Positions 42,845 to 52,418 are shown, counted from the first letter of the stretch. The stretch: 64,000 nucleotides of DNA from an uncultured Anaerovibrio sp. (GCA_934196075.1 CAKPVW010000002.1:1-64000); one strand, 5' to 3'. Notes: a model not told the origin generated them from the letters alone. Made by a program: numbers and translations.

Positions 42845-42858
42845 GGAGGAAGAAAGAA

Positions 42859-43611
42859 ATGACTTGTATGATGAGGGAAATGACCTGGCCGGAATTTGCG
42901 GCCAGAAAGGACGATATAATTATTTTGCCAGTAGGCTCTACGGAGCAGCATGCTCAGCATTTGCCATTATGTACTGATGCGGTTATTGCGGAGGAATTTG
43001 CCAAGGCATTGGCAGAAAAGGTCCAGGGGGTAGTAATGCCTACTCTGTCCTATGGGTACAAATCCAAGCCTCTGTCTGGCGGCGGCCCTCTGTTTCCTGG
43101 TACCATTGATTTAAATGGAGAAACTGTTATTAAATTAACCTATGATGTACTGATGGAACTGATTCGGGATGGTTTTCACAAAATATTGCTGATGAATGCT
43201 CATTTTGAGAATGAGGCTTTTTTGGTGGAGGCTATGGATTTGGTTAATAGAGATACTCAGGGCGCCGCAACCATTGTAGAAACCAATTGGTGGGATCCTA
43301 TGCCAGAGGATGTTATTGATAAGGTTTTTGATGAGGTGACTTTCCCAGGTTGGGCCTTTGAGCATGCCGCTGTGACAGAGACTTCTCTCATGCTGTATTT
43401 TGCCCCTGGATTGTGTCATATGGATAGAGTGGTGGATATTGCCAATGCCAAGGCTTTGCCATATTTCCGTTATCCTTTATACAAGGGGGATGTACCAGAA
43501 AGTGGTGCTTTGGCCAGTGCCAATTCCTCGTCAGCCCAACGGGGCATGATTATCGTGGATAGCGTTATTCCTGAGCTGGTAAAGATATGCCATAAGGAAT
43601 TTGGTGTCTAA
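42859..43611 (+). CDS. Creatininase-family amidohydrolase
   Basis: 250 residues. Creatininase fold: ILPVGSTEQHAQHLPLCTDAVIAEEFA gives the Glu-His-Asp metal ligands, GGPLFPGTIDLNGET, LLMNAHFENEAFLVEAMDL replaces the common NGHGGN motif by NAHFEN, and FEHAAVTETSLMLYF holds another Glu ligand. Creatininase opens creatinine to creatine; the family also includes other cyclic-amide hydrolases. The cluster setting supports creatinine use. AAGGAGG upstream. Confidence 0.88.
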   Translation: MTCMMREMTWPEFAARKDDIIILPVGSTEQHAQHLPLCTDAVIAEEFAKALAEKVQGVVMPTLSYGYKSKPLSGGGPLFPGTIDLNGETVIKLTYDVLMELIRDGFHKILLMNAHFENEAFLVEAMDLVNRDTQGAATIVETNWWDPMPEDVIDKVFDEVTFPGWAFEHAAVTETSLMLYFAPGLCHMDRVVDIANAKALPYFRYPLYKGDVPESGALASANSSSAQRGMIIVDSVIPELVKICHKEFGV

Positions 43612-43654
43612 GGATATTCAGAAAAATATTTAGTTGCTCCTGAAAATTATATGT

Positions 43655-43725
43655 TATAATTACCTCATAGTGTTTTATGACGAGGTGTCCGATGTCCCCA
43701 ATCTTTATAGGTGATGGGATGTTAA
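43655..43725 (+). repeat. GTGTCC element, copy 5 (3'-truncated)
   Basis: TATAAT at 43655-43660, then ACGAGGTGTCCGATGTCCCC from 43680 and the first strand of hairpin 1 with GATGGGATGTT. It breaks off at about 43723 where an A-run begins; the closing strand CCTCGT is missing. Sits right before the next gene's ribosome site. Confidence 0.6.
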
Positions 43726-43747
43726 AAAAATGCAGGGAGTGATAGAT

Positions 43748-44356
43748 ATGAAAAAGCTTTTGGCCATAGGTGTAGGGGCGGCTATGCTGCTTAGCTTTAC
43801 ACCGCCAGTAGAGGCTGGTATTAATTGGGGCGGTGTTATTAAGGCGGCTGGAGAGGCAGCGCAGAGTGCAGGCTCCAGTAGTAAGAAACAGAGCTCTAAG
43901 CAGCAAAAGTCTGGTAAATCTGCTCAGGAGGTAAATGCTACCATACCTACAGCTTTGGCAGATTCCTTGGATCCTTGGCCACCAGATGAAGGCCCGGCTC
44001 GGCCAGATTGGTTTGATAATCGCACCAACCCTTGGGTAATGTCCAATGGCCGTCTGATAGCTGAGTATGAGAGCATGGAAAAATGGCGCAGCTATGCGGA
44101 GGAAAATAATATTGGTTGGCTGGAACCGGATATGTGCCGCTATGAAGAGCTGCTGGATGAAATACGATACCGTATCAGAGCCATTGACCGTTATGCTGAA
44201 AATGTAGATGCAGGCTGGCTGGATATGGCTGCTGCCAATACGCAAAAACCAGAATACAAGCGAGCTGTAGGCAGTAATATAGAACCATTACGGTCATTCG
44301 ATCTGGATATTGACTCATCCATAGTATTGCCAGGCTATCACCCAGAGATAAATTAA
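43748..44356 (+). CDS. Secreted protein of unknown function
   Basis: 202 residues. Signal peptide (KKLLAIGVGAAMLLSFTPPVEA), a Ser/Lys/Gln-rich low-complexity linker (~38-60), then a folded part with W-rich motifs (LDPWPPDEGPARPDWFDNRTNPWVM) and helices (YEELLDEIRYRIRAIDRYAEN). I do not recognise the family. GGGAG site upstream of ATG 43748. Its promoter region is occupied by element copy 5. Confidence 0.7.
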   Translation: MKKLLAIGVGAAMLLSFTPPVEAGINWGGVIKAAGEAAQSAGSSSKKQSSKQQKSGKSAQEVNATIPTALADSLDPWPPDEGPARPDWFDNRTNPWVMSNGRLIAEYESMEKWRSYAEENNIGWLEPDMCRYEELLDEIRYRIRAIDRYAENVDAGWLDMAAANTQKPEYKRAVGSNIEPLRSFDLDIDSSIVLPGYHPEIN

Positions 44357-44359
44357 ACG

Positions 44360-44724
44360 CTATTCTGCCGTTCTTAGTTGATTTTTATCCATGGAGTTTT
44401 GGATTATGTCTAAAAATGCTTTGGCAGCAGGATTGTGACTGGCATGCCTTTTCCAAACCAGATTGTAGTGAATAGCAAGAGTGGGTTCCAAGGGACGGAA
44501 AACTACATTTTCTTCTAAAATATCAGGCAGCAAATCCCTAGTAAGCAGGAAACAGCCTAGCCCCTTATTTACAAATCTGGCAGGATTGCCATGAATAACA
44601 TTATAGGTGGCAGTGATATTTAGTTTTTCAATATCTGTTTCCATCCAATCCGCAATAACCTGTTGCAGGCCATTTCGTCTATGCATGATAAGTGGCAGTT
44701 GCAGTAGGTTTTCTTTTTTATAGT
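44360..44724 (-). pseudogene. LysR-type regulator, C-terminal remnant
   Basis: Only the last part of an effector-binding domain is left: LLQLPLIMHRRNGLQQVIAD, LNITATYNVIHGNPARFV, GLGCFLLTRDLL, VVFRPLEPTLAIHYNLVWKRH. The reading frame stays open past the first ATG (44686) to about 44724 with LysR-like codons, then meets sequence belonging to the MATE remnant. The DNA-binding half is gone, so it cannot act as a regulator. Confidence 0.75.
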
Positions 44725-44726
44725 TG

Positions 44727-45003
44727 CTATCTTCGTTTGATGATGGTGTTTTCTGCTTATACCTTTAGTATGTTGTACGAAAATATGTCAGGCTACCTTC
44801 GGGGCATGGGAATATCCCTGGTGCCGGCGGCGTTGACTATTTTAGGTGTGTGTGGAGTAAGGCTTTTTTGGATTTTTGCTATATTCCCCGCTTATGGAAC
44901 CTTTACTGCCATTATGATGGCATATCCAGTAAGCCTGTCAGTAACTGCCCTGCTGATATTTGTGGCTTTGCTAACTTGTCATCCTAATCTGCAAACAGAA
45001 TAA
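44727..45003 (+). pseudogene. MATE-family efflux protein, C-terminal remnant
   Basis: About 85 residues from the last two or three helices of a MATE transporter (VFSAYTFSMLYENMSGYLRG, then MGISLVPAALTILGVCGVRL, TAIMMAYPVSLSVTALLIF). An open frame starts at GTG 44692 but no ribosome site or N-terminal helices exist. Faces away from the LysR remnant; both lost their 5' halves. Confidence 0.75.
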
Positions 45004-45056
45004 ATGTTGTAGTATTAATCCCATATGTGATAGAATACATTAAAGGGGGAATATCT

Positions 45057-45983
45057 ATGGGGGAAAAGGATATTACGCAGAAAAATTTTGAGGCTTACAA
45101 TGATGTGGCGGCGGATATTATAAATGGCAGTCTTTTTAACGGAGAACAGATTATTTCACCAGATAGTTTGATTGATGCCCAGCCATTTTCACAGTATAAG
45201 GCTGATGATAGCAAGGTGCATGAGCAGGAAAGAGATGTTTCTAAATACTGCATTGATAAAAATTGCAATATTCGCCTTGCTCTTATAGGATTTGAAAATC
45301 AAACTGCTATCGATCCAGATATGCCTTTGAGGTTATATGGTTATGATGGTGCTGCCTATAGGAATGAACTAAATCAAGACAAGATAGAAATTGACGAGTC
45401 TACAGGGATACGTCATAAAATCAGACAACGACGCTATCCTGTTATTACCTTGGTGCTATATTTTGGCAAAAAGCCTTGGAAATATCCTTGCAGTTTATAT
45501 GAGGCCATTGAAATTCCGGAAATATTTAGGCCATTTGTAAATGATTACAAAATGAATTTGATAGATGTTCCAAGATTATCACAGGAGCAGGTAAGCAAAT
45601 ATAAAGGTGATTTTCAGATAATAGCAGATTATTTTGTTCAATTGCATCAAAGTAAAAACTATACTCCATCCTCAAAACCTATACAGCATGTAGATAGTAT
45701 GCTTAAATTGATATCAGTATTAACAAATGATAAAAGATATACAGATTGGGTGCATAGTAAGCATAATGGACGGGAGGTCGGTAATATGTGCGAGGTGCTG
45801 GATCGTATTATGGCAGAAGGAGAAAATCGTGGTGAAGCCAAGGGTGAAGAGCGTGGCGAAAGAAAGGCTAATTTGGCAGCAATAAGAAATATTATGAAAA
45901 AATTTAATATGACTGCTCAGGAAGCCATGGAAACCTTGGATATATCCAAAGCTGATTTCAAAATGTATATGTCTCTGTTATAG
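45057..45983 (+). CDS. Rpn/PD-(D/E)XK nuclease-family transposase-like protein
   Basis: 308 residues. Contains the family's nuclease core: FNGEQIISPDSL region, LALIGFENQTAIDPDMPLRL (E-x-Q of the PD-(D/E)XK site), then YPVITLVLYFGKKPWKYP. The C-terminus has the typical charged hinge EGENRGEAKGEERGERKA and a short helix bundle. Related proteins (RpnA-type) promote RecA-independent recombination and are often multi-copy. Ribosome site GGGGGA. Terminator at 46003. Confidence 0.85.
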   Translation: MGEKDITQKNFEAYNDVAADIINGSLFNGEQIISPDSLIDAQPFSQYKADDSKVHEQERDVSKYCIDKNCNIRLALIGFENQTAIDPDMPLRLYGYDGAAYRNELNQDKIEIDESTGIRHKIRQRRYPVITLVLYFGKKPWKYPCSLYEAIEIPEIFRPFVNDYKMNLIDVPRLSQEQVSKYKGDFQIIADYFVQLHQSKNYTPSSKPIQHVDSMLKLISVLTNDKRYTDWVHSKHNGREVGNMCEVLDRIMAEGENRGEAKGEERGERKANLAAIRNIMKKFNMTAQEAMETLDISKADFKMYMSLL

Positions 45984-46002
45984 GTAATACTATTTCGTGA
46001 TA

Positions 46003-46034
46003 AAAAGCTAGTGGAGAAATCTGCTGGCTTTTTT
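46003..46034 (+). terminator. Terminator of the Rpn-like gene
   Basis: AAAAGCTAG/CTGGCTTTT (one G-U pair) then TT. Confidence 0.7.
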
Positions 46035-46152
46035 ATTGGGAAAATTGAGGGGCATAAGTTTTTGGTTGTGATTTTGGAAAAGACAGAGGATATTGATAAT
46101 AATTATCATGTATACAGTATTTTTAGAAAAACAGCTTTTATTATTTTACTTA

Positions 46153-46161
46153 TATGCTATA
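46153..46161 (+). promoter_or_regulatory. Extended -10 promoter of the TAXI receptor gene
   Basis: TGCTATAAT (46153-46161), an extended -10 box, 64 bases before the ATG. No clear -35, as extended -10 promoters allow. Confidence 0.55.
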
Positions 46162-46224
46162 ATGATATATGTGATATGCGAAAAGCGAATAATATCATGA
46201 TGTATTGGGCAAGGAGGAACTAAA

Positions 46225-47184
46225 ATGAAATTATTTAGCAGATTATCTATCCTCAGTGTTCTGCTGGTGGCTGTAATCTCTGTGATTGCAGGCTGTGGCG
46301 GTGATACTGCCGGAGAAAAGAAGTTTTTGAACATTGCCACTGGTGGTACTGCTGGTACCTATTATCCAATTGGCGGTGCTATGGCAGAAATTCTCAACAA
46401 CAATATTCAGGGCATGAATGCCAGCGCTCAGAGCACTGGCGCTACTGTTGCCAATATCAACATGCTCCATGATGGCTCTGTTGATTTGGCTATTGTGCAG
46501 AACGATATTACTTATTATGCAGCTAATGGTCTTGAGATGTTCAAGGACAAGAAGATTGATACCATTAGAGGTATTGCTACTCTCTATCCTGAAACCTGTC
46601 AGGTTATTACCCTGGAAGCCAATGGCATTAAGACTATTGCAGATTTGAAGGGCAAGCGAGTAGCTGTTGGTGCTCAGGGTTCCGGTGCAGAGGCTAACGC
46701 CCGTCAGATTCTGGAGGCTTATGGTATTACCTATGATGATATCGACGAGCAGTATCTGTCCTTCTCTGAGGCGGCCAGCGCTCTGAAGGATGGCAATGTG
46801 GATGCAGCTTTCCTGACTGCTGGTTATCCTACTGCTGCGGTGCAGGATATTGCCTCTCAGAATCCAATTCGTGTTCTGCCTGTTGAGGCTGACAAGGCTG
46901 ATGCATTGATTGCCAAGTATCCATTCTATACCAAGGTAGTAATTCCTGCAGGCACCTATGCAGGTTTCAATGAGGATGTGCCAGCTATTTCTGTTATGGC
47001 TATGCTGGTATGCACCGACAAGATTGATGACACCATGGGATATGATATTACCAAGGCACTGTTCACCAATTTGGACCGTATCAAGGCAGCCCATTCCGTT
47101 GGTAAGCTGATTACCAAGGAGGGTGCTATGGAAGGTATGCCAATCCAGATGAATGCTGGTGCTGAAAAGTTCTTCAAGGAATAA
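46225..47184 (+). CDS. TAXI-family TRAP transporter solute-binding lipoprotein
   Basis: 319 residues. Lipoprotein signal with lipobox VIAGC at about 20-24. TAXI family core: LNIATGGTAGTYYPIGGAMAEIL, STGATVANINMLHDGSVDLAIVQNDI, GKRVAVGAQGSGAEANARQIL and DAAFLTAGYPTAAVQD. Binds a solute (often glutamate or another acid in this family) and feeds the fused permease downstream. A terminator after it suggests it is made in excess over the permease. Confidence 0.94.
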   Translation: MKLFSRLSILSVLLVAVISVIAGCGGDTAGEKKFLNIATGGTAGTYYPIGGAMAEILNNNIQGMNASAQSTGATVANINMLHDGSVDLAIVQNDITYYAANGLEMFKDKKIDTIRGIATLYPETCQVITLEANGIKTIADLKGKRVAVGAQGSGAEANARQILEAYGITYDDIDEQYLSFSEAASALKDGNVDAAFLTAGYPTAAVQDIASQNPIRVLPVEADKADALIAKYPFYTKVVIPAGTYAGFNEDVPAISVMAMLVCTDKIDDTMGYDITKALFTNLDRIKAAHSVGKLITKEGAMEGMPIQMNAGAEKFFKE

Positions 47185-47198
47185 GCTAAGGAGAGAAT

Positions 47199-47233
47199 AG
47201 GGCTGCGGCAGAGTTCTGGGCAGCCCTGTTTTT
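47199..47233 (+). terminator. Terminator/attenuator between TAXI receptor and permease genes
   Basis: AGGGCTG (47199-47205)/CAGCCCT (47221-47227) then GTTTTTT. Confidence 0.75.
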
Positions 47234-47241
47234 TGTTTGTT

Positions 47242-47757
47242 ATGAATGGAAAAGGAATTCAAAAAAAATATATCGTTTTTTTCATACTGGTGTTGATTGC
47301 CGCAGGCTTTAGCTGGTGGGGCAGCCGACCTTGGCTTTTTATTCAAGGTGAGACGGAAATGATAGCTGCGGCTCCTGCTTATCCGGGACAGGCTTTGTCT
47401 ATTAGTTTTATTCATTCGGTACAAAAAACCCCTGTGGAGGAATATCTAACGGTGGATGATAATTTGTCAGAGCTGGTACTTAACAGCACCCGTTATCATT
47501 CCTTTGGGGTGGGATTGCCCTTTATGGAAAGCGATGGAGAGTTCTATCAGGACGGGGATGATTTTGTTATGGATCATATGAATCGCCATTTTGATAGTCT
47601 TAGTCTGCGTACAGGTCTGGGGACCAATTTGACAGTGGGCTTGGATGGCACTAGCTATCCAGTGTACGAAAAGCATGAACCAGGTTATAGAGTCAATATT
47701 TTTATTGCCCCAAGGGCCTCAGAATTTCCTTGTATTAAATATTTATTTGGGAGGTAG
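47242..47757 (+). CDS. DUF1850-domain protein of TAXI-TRAP operon
   Basis: About 171 residues. N-terminal membrane helix (YIVFFILVLIAAGFSWWG), then the DUF1850 pattern SISFIHSVQKTPVEEYLTVDD, YHSFGVGLPFMESDGEF and the C-terminal beta part. This family almost always lies between the TAXI receptor and the TRAP permease; its job is unknown. The start is uncertain: the ATG at 47242 keeps the membrane helix but has no clear ribosome site because it follows a terminator. Confidence 0.82.
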   Translation: MNGKGIQKKYIVFFILVLIAAGFSWWGSRPWLFIQGETEMIAAAPAYPGQALSISFIHSVQKTPVEEYLTVDDNLSELVLNSTRYHSFGVGLPFMESDGEFYQDGDDFVMDHMNRHFDSLSLRTGLGTNLTVGLDGTSYPVYEKHEPGYRVNIFIAPRASEFPCIKYLFGR

Positions 47758-47762
47758 AGCTT

Positions 47763-49697
47763 ATGGCTTTAGATAAAAATCCAGCCAGCGATCAGGATTT
47801 GGCTCAGGATGTGCTGAAAAAGTACGATCGTGAGTCAGATACCATGGAATACAAAGGCTTTATGGCCAAGCTGGTTTCGGCAATTGCCATTACGTTTTCC
47901 GTATTTCAATTATATACAGCCTTCTTCGGAGTGCTGGATGCTCAGCTGCAAAGGGCGGTACATTTAGGCTTTGCCTTGGCCTTGTCCTATCTTTTGTACC
48001 CAACCTGCAAATCCTGGTCCAGACACAAGCTGCATCCTTTGGACGCTATATTGGCGGTGCTGGGCGCAGCTTCTCCTGCCTATATTGTTATTATGTATAG
48101 AGAACTGGCCTTTAGAGCCGGTATTATTAACAGTGTGGATTTGATGGTGGGTATTCTAGGCGTGGTATTGGTTATTGAGGCTACTCGCCGGGTAGTAGGC
48201 CTGCCTATGGTTATTGTGGTGCTGGCCTTTTTGGCCTACGCCTTTGCTGGCCCTTATATGCCAGGCGTACTGAGCCATCGAGGTCTGACTCCTAATCAGC
48301 TGATTGGTCATTTGTATTTTACTACTGAGGGTATTTTCGGTATTCCTTTGGGAGTATCTTCCACCTTTATTTTCCTCTTTATTCTCTTTGGTGCGTATCT
48401 AGAGTGTACTGGTCTGGGCAAATTCTTCATTGATATTGCCAATGCCATTGCTGGTTGGGCCAGTGGCGGCCCTGCCAAGGTAGCCGTTATTTCCAGTGCC
48501 TTTATGGGTACGGTTTCCGGCTCCTCGGTTGCTAATGTGGCCGGTACCGGTTCTTTTACCATTCCTATGATGAAAAAACTGGGATATCGCAAGGAATTTG
48601 CTGGTGCGGTAGAGGCGGCCTCCTCCACAGGCGGTCAGCTGATGCCTCCTGTTATGGGTGCAGCAGCCTTCCTGATGGCAGAGTTTGTAGGCGTGCCATA
48701 TATTGAGGTAGTTGAGGCGGCCATTATTCCTGCTGTTCTGTATTTTGCCGGTGTATGGCTGGGAGTACATTTGGAGGCCAAGCGCACCAATTTGAAGGGT
48801 ATTCCTAGAGATCAGCTGCCAAAGGCCTGGGTTATTTTCAAGGAAAGAGGTCATTTGGCTATTCCTTTGATTGTTATTGTGTATCTATTGGTAACGGGCT
48901 ATACCCCTATGCGGGCAGCCTTGGTGGCTATTGTGCTCTCCATTGTTGTTTCCTGTTTGCGGAAGAATACCCGCATCAGTGTTATGGATGTGGTTAAGGG
49001 TTTGGAGTCTGGTGCTCGAGGCGTACTAGGAGTAGCTATTGCCTGTGCTTCTGCTGGTATTATTATCGGCGTAGTAACCAAGACTGGTGTAGGTCTGAAG
49101 CTGGCCTCTGGTCTGTTGGCGCTCTCTGGCGGTTATCTGCTGCCAACCATGTTCTTTACCATGATTACTTCTCTGGTTTTGGGTATGGGTGTACCAACTA
49201 CAGCTAACTATGTTATTACCTCCACCATTGCGGCTCCAGCTTTGCTGCAGTTGGGCGTGCCAACCTTAGCTGCTCATATGTTTGTATTCTATTTCGGTAT
49301 TATTGCCGATGTAACTCCTCCTGTAGCTCTGGCGGCCTATGCAGCCTCAGGTATTAGCGGTGGTAAACCTTTGATGACCGGGGTTAACGCTTCCAAGCTG
49401 GCGATTGCGGCCTTTATCATACCGTATGTATTTGTTATGTCTCCGGAGCTGTTGATGATTAATGCTACAGCAGGAGGTTTGCTGATGGCTGTGGTAACAG
49501 CCATTCTGGGCATGGTAGGTGTCAGTTCTGCTCTGATAGGGTATTTGGCTGACAAGAGCACTACCCTAGAGCGTATTATGCAGTTTGTCAGTGGTATTTT
49601 GATGATTATTCCGGGTACACTGACAGATATTCCAGGTTTTATTCTGTTCCTGATTGTGGTCTTCCTGCAGACTCGCCGCAGGAAGCAGCAGGGTTAA
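47763..49697 (+). CDS. TRAP transporter fused permease (DctQM type)
   Basis: 644 residues, about 16-18 membrane helices. N-terminal small-subunit part (~1-120), then the large DctM-like part (FGAYLECTGLGKFFIDIANA, GGPAKVAVISSAFMGTVSGSSVANVAGTGSFTIPMM, and a second copy around LGMGVPTTANYVITSTIAAP). Uses a sodium gradient to take up the solute bound by the TAXI receptor. GGGAGG upstream; starts five bases after the DUF1850 gene. Confidence 0.94.
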   Translation: MALDKNPASDQDLAQDVLKKYDRESDTMEYKGFMAKLVSAIAITFSVFQLYTAFFGVLDAQLQRAVHLGFALALSYLLYPTCKSWSRHKLHPLDAILAVLGAASPAYIVIMYRELAFRAGIINSVDLMVGILGVVLVIEATRRVVGLPMVIVVLAFLAYAFAGPYMPGVLSHRGLTPNQLIGHLYFTTEGIFGIPLGVSSTFIFLFILFGAYLECTGLGKFFIDIANAIAGWASGGPAKVAVISSAFMGTVSGSSVANVAGTGSFTIPMMKKLGYRKEFAGAVEAASSTGGQLMPPVMGAAAFLMAEFVGVPYIEVVEAAIIPAVLYFAGVWLGVHLEAKRTNLKGIPRDQLPKAWVIFKERGHLAIPLIVIVYLLVTGYTPMRAALVAIVLSIVVSCLRKNTRISVMDVVKGLESGARGVLGVAIACASAGIIIGVVTKTGVGLKLASGLLALSGGYLLPTMFFTMITSLVLGMGVPTTANYVITSTIAAPALLQLGVPTLAAHMFVFYFGIIADVTPPVALAAYAASGISGGKPLMTGVNASKLAIAAFIIPYVFVMSPELLMINATAGGLLMAVVTAILGMVGVSSALIGYLADKSTTLERIMQFVSGILMIIPGTLTDIPGFILFLIVVFLQTRRRKQQG

Positions 49698-49710
49698 ATT
49701 TAATTTCAAA

Positions 49711-49747
49711 AATACCGTGCCGTTTTAAAACGGTGCGGTATTTTTTT
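49711..49747 (+). terminator. Terminator of the TRAP operon
   Basis: AATACCGTGCCGTTTT/AAAACGGTGCGGTATT near-perfect hairpin, then T7. Confidence 0.88.
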
Positions 49748-49759
49748 GTATATCCAGCT

Positions 49760-49793
49760 ATCTATAGAGTTGGGGGACATCGGACACATCGTG
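49760..49793 (-). repeat. GTGTCC element, copy 6 (head only, reversed)
   Basis: On the minus strand: CGATGTGTCCGATGTCCCCC then AACTCTATAG, i.e. head and first strand of hairpin 1. The rest is cut off where the TRAP terminator begins. The remaining sequence to 49988 has no ORF. It includes AATATAGGGGTTATAA at 49937-49952, like the tail ends of copies 1 and 3. Confidence 0.6.
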
Positions 49794-49988
49794 ATATTTG
49801 TTTTTATCTAGGTATTTTGGATTATTTGGGGGGTAAAAGATACTTGCACTCCACATAACGCCTACTTTTTTGTAGGACTTTTAGGAAGAATTAATAATTT
49901 CGGGAAAAACATTGCTATTATGGGAAAATTTGTATAATATAGGGGTTATAACAATTGTTGACGATTTTGTACTATGGAGTTGTTACGA

Positions 49989-51707
49989 ATGAGCAAAAGA
50001 TGTCGGATTCCGAAAGATTCCATATTGAAGCGTATTCAGGGATATTTTAGATTGCTGTGTGCCTCCTCCAGTGAATATTATTACGTGCAGGATATGAAGG
50101 CAAATCTCATGATGTTGTCTCCTAATATGGTGGCAGATTTTGGCCTGCCGGCGGAAGTGGTTACGGACATAGAGGCGGTATGGGTGCCTGTTATCCATCC
50201 TGATGATGTAGAGGGATTTTTGAAGGAGCTGCACAAGAATTATACTCCTGAGGATAATGTGCATGATGCTTTTTACAGAGTGCGGGATATAAGGGGAAAT
50301 TATATTTGGGTACACTGCCATGGGGTAATATCTTTTGACAGCCACACAGGGCAGCCAGAACTTTTTGCCGGTGTTATTAAACAGATGGAGCAGGAAGTTC
50401 AGGCAGATGCCAATACGGGATTGCTGGGAAAATACAGATTTGAAAAAGCTGTCAAGGAAGCCTTGGTGCGAGTAGATGGGGAATACGCTCAGGGCATCAT
50501 TATGATTATGGGGTTGGATAATTTCAAAATTATCAATGAATCCTATAATCGCCGTTATGGCAATATTATGCTGAAGCTGGCGGCAGAGGCCATAGAAAAG
50601 GTTTTGCCAGAGGGAGTGCGTCTTTACAAGCTGGACGGGGATGAATTTGGCTTAATAATGCCAGGCTTGAATGAGGATTCGGCAAAGAATCTTTATGAGG
50701 ATATTCAAAAAGCTTTTTGTCATCCTCACGTGGTAGAGGGGCGGACTTTGTTTTGCACTATTTCTGCTGGTACAGTGGCCTATCCTCAGGGGGGCAAGGA
50801 CTATTTGGTGCTGCACAAGCATTGTGAGGCGTCTCTGGATCAGGCCAAGCGAGAAGGCAAGAACAAGAATATTATTTTTAGCAAGGAGCAGTACAATCGC
50901 TGGCTTCGCTCTGTAAATATGCGGGATATGCTTCACGAGAGCATCGAAAAAAATTATGAAGGTTTTTCCCTATTTTATCAGCCTCAGGTGGATGCTAGAA
51001 CTCAAAGGCTGATAGGAGCAGAGGCATTGCTTCGCTGGCGCAGTCCCAAGGGCCGTATGGTTTCTCCTATGGAATTTGTCCGGATTTTGGAAGAAACCAA
51101 AATGATTATTTTGGTGGGCAGATGGATTTTTGAAACTGCGGTGAAGCAGTGCAAGGCTTGGCAGGAGAAGTGGCCAGGTCTGAGAATCAGCATCAATCTT
51201 TCCTATGAGCAGATTAAGGAAAAGGGCTTTGAGGAATTTGCCATTGAGTGCCTGAAAAAATATGATTTGCCTCCTTATTTAATTGTTATGGAGCTGACAG
51301 AGACAGCTATTGTTTCTGATTGGAACAATGTTAATGCCCAATTCCAGCGCTTTCGGAAGCTAGGCATGAGCATTGCCATGGATGATTTTGGCACCGGTTA
51401 TTCATCTCTTGCTTATATGAAGCAGTTGTCCTGTGATATAGTGAAGATAGACCGTGCTTTTGTGGTAAATATTATGGAGCCGGATAATGAATTTGATCGT
51501 CAGTTGGTAAAGTCCACTGTAGAATTGTGCCATAGCGTAAATATTACCTGTTGTATTGAAGGTGTGGAGGCCGAAAGGGAATATTTGCTTTTGCGGGATT
51601 TCTGCCATGCGGATTCTATTCAAGGATATTATTTTGGCCGTCCTGAGCCTCCTGAGGAGTTTGAAAAAAAATTCTTTGTGGAAAATAATCCTTATATGAC
51701 TTTTTAG
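49989..51707 (+). CDS. PAS-GGDEF-EAL cyclic-di-GMP phosphodiesterase
   Basis: About 572 residues, no membrane span. PAS-like fold (~30-130, [27 protein letters not shown]), a GGDEF domain whose signature reads DGDEF (~216-220), then an EAL domain with every catalytic residue I can check: [55 protein letters not shown]. So it most likely hydrolyses c-di-GMP, with the GGDEF part degenerate or a GTP sensor. May link to the flagellar genes. Start at 49989 with GGAG nine bases upstream. Confidence 0.92.
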   Translation: MSKRCRIPKDSILKRIQGYFRLLCASSSEYYYVQDMKANLMMLSPNMVADFGLPAEVVTDIEAVWVPVIHPDDVEGFLKELHKNYTPEDNVHDAFYRVRDIRGNYIWVHCHGVISFDSHTGQPELFAGVIKQMEQEVQADANTGLLGKYRFEKAVKEALVRVDGEYAQGIIMIMGLDNFKIINESYNRRYGNIMLKLAAEAIEKVLPEGVRLYKLDGDEFGLIMPGLNEDSAKNLYEDIQKAFCHPHVVEGRTLFCTISAGTVAYPQGGKDYLVLHKHCEASLDQAKREGKNKNIIFSKEQYNRWLRSVNMRDMLHESIEKNYEGFSLFYQPQVDARTQRLIGAEALLRWRSPKGRMVSPMEFVRILEETKMIILVGRWIFETAVKQCKAWQEKWPGLRISINLSYEQIKEKGFEEFAIECLKKYDLPPYLIVMELTETAIVSDWNNVNAQFQRFRKLGMSIAMDDFGTGYSSLAYMKQLSCDIVKIDRAFVVNIMEPDNEFDRQLVKSTVELCHSVNITCCIEGVEAEREYLLLRDFCHADSIQGYYFGRPEPPEEFEKKFFVENNPYMTF

Positions 51708-51738
51708 TATAGGAAAAAGAAAGGCAGTAAAAAAGATT

Positions 51739-52236
51739 ATGAGTAGAGATAAGGAAAATATGCCTGATATTACCCTTTTGGGCAATCAGCATACCAAATA
51801 TGATTTTGATTATAAGCCAGAGGTGTTGGAAACCTTTGATAATAAGCATCCAGACAGGGATTATTGGGTAAAGTTCAACTGTCCAGAATTTACCAGCCTT
51901 TGCCCTATTACGGGACAGCCGGATTTTGCTACGATTTATATTTCCTATGTGCCGGATATCAAGATGGTGGAAAGCAAATCTCTGAAGCTGTATCTTTTTA
52001 GCTTCCGTAATCATGGTGATTTCCATGAGGATGTGGTAAACATTATTATGAAGGATTTGGTAAAGCTGCTGGAGCCAAGATATTTGGAGGTATGGGGCAA
52101 ATTCCTGCCGCGAGGTGGAATTTCTATTGATCCATATACCAATTATGGTAAGCCAGGCACCAAATTTGAGGAGCTAGCTTGGCAGAGATTTAGTCAGCAT
52201 GATCTGGTGGCTATGGACAAGGTAGATAATAGATAA
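51739..52236 (+). CDS. queF: 7-cyano-7-deazaguanine reductase QueF
   Basis: 165 residues, single-domain (Bacillus-type) QueF of the tunnelling fold. Catalytic Cys in [14 protein letters not shown] and the QueF motif [20 protein letters not shown], with [21 protein letters not shown] near the end. Reduces preQ0 to preQ1 for queuosine in tRNA. No other queuosine genes adjacent. Terminator follows. Confidence 0.95.
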   Translation: MSRDKENMPDITLLGNQHTKYDFDYKPEVLETFDNKHPDRDYWVKFNCPEFTSLCPITGQPDFATIYISYVPDIKMVESKSLKLYLFSFRNHGDFHEDVVNIIMKDLVKLLEPRYLEVWGKFLPRGGISIDPYTNYGKPGTKFEELAWQRFSQHDLVAMDKVDNR

Positions 52237-52250
52237 ATATTTTGTATGGG

Positions 52251-52295
52251 AGACTACTTCCTTGCTGAAAATCAGCAGGGAAGCAGTCTTTTTTT
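52251..52295 (+). terminator. Terminator of queF
   Basis: AGACTACTTCC.GCTGA / TCAGC.GGAAGCAGTCT hairpin with T7. Confidence 0.85.
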
Positions 52296-52418
52296 AATTT
52301 ATTAGAAATTTGCTGAAGAATTCATGTTTCTTTATATATATAATATGACAACTGTTTGCTGTGTTGAAAAATAAAGCTAATGATGATATATTATAGAAAA
52401 CATTTGGAGGTGATGGAA

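Noticed and set aside
46011..46223. 70-codon frame before the TAXI receptor gene
   Set aside because: Starts inside the Rpn terminator hairpin, has no ribosome site, and contains the receptor gene's promoter. No family resemblance.
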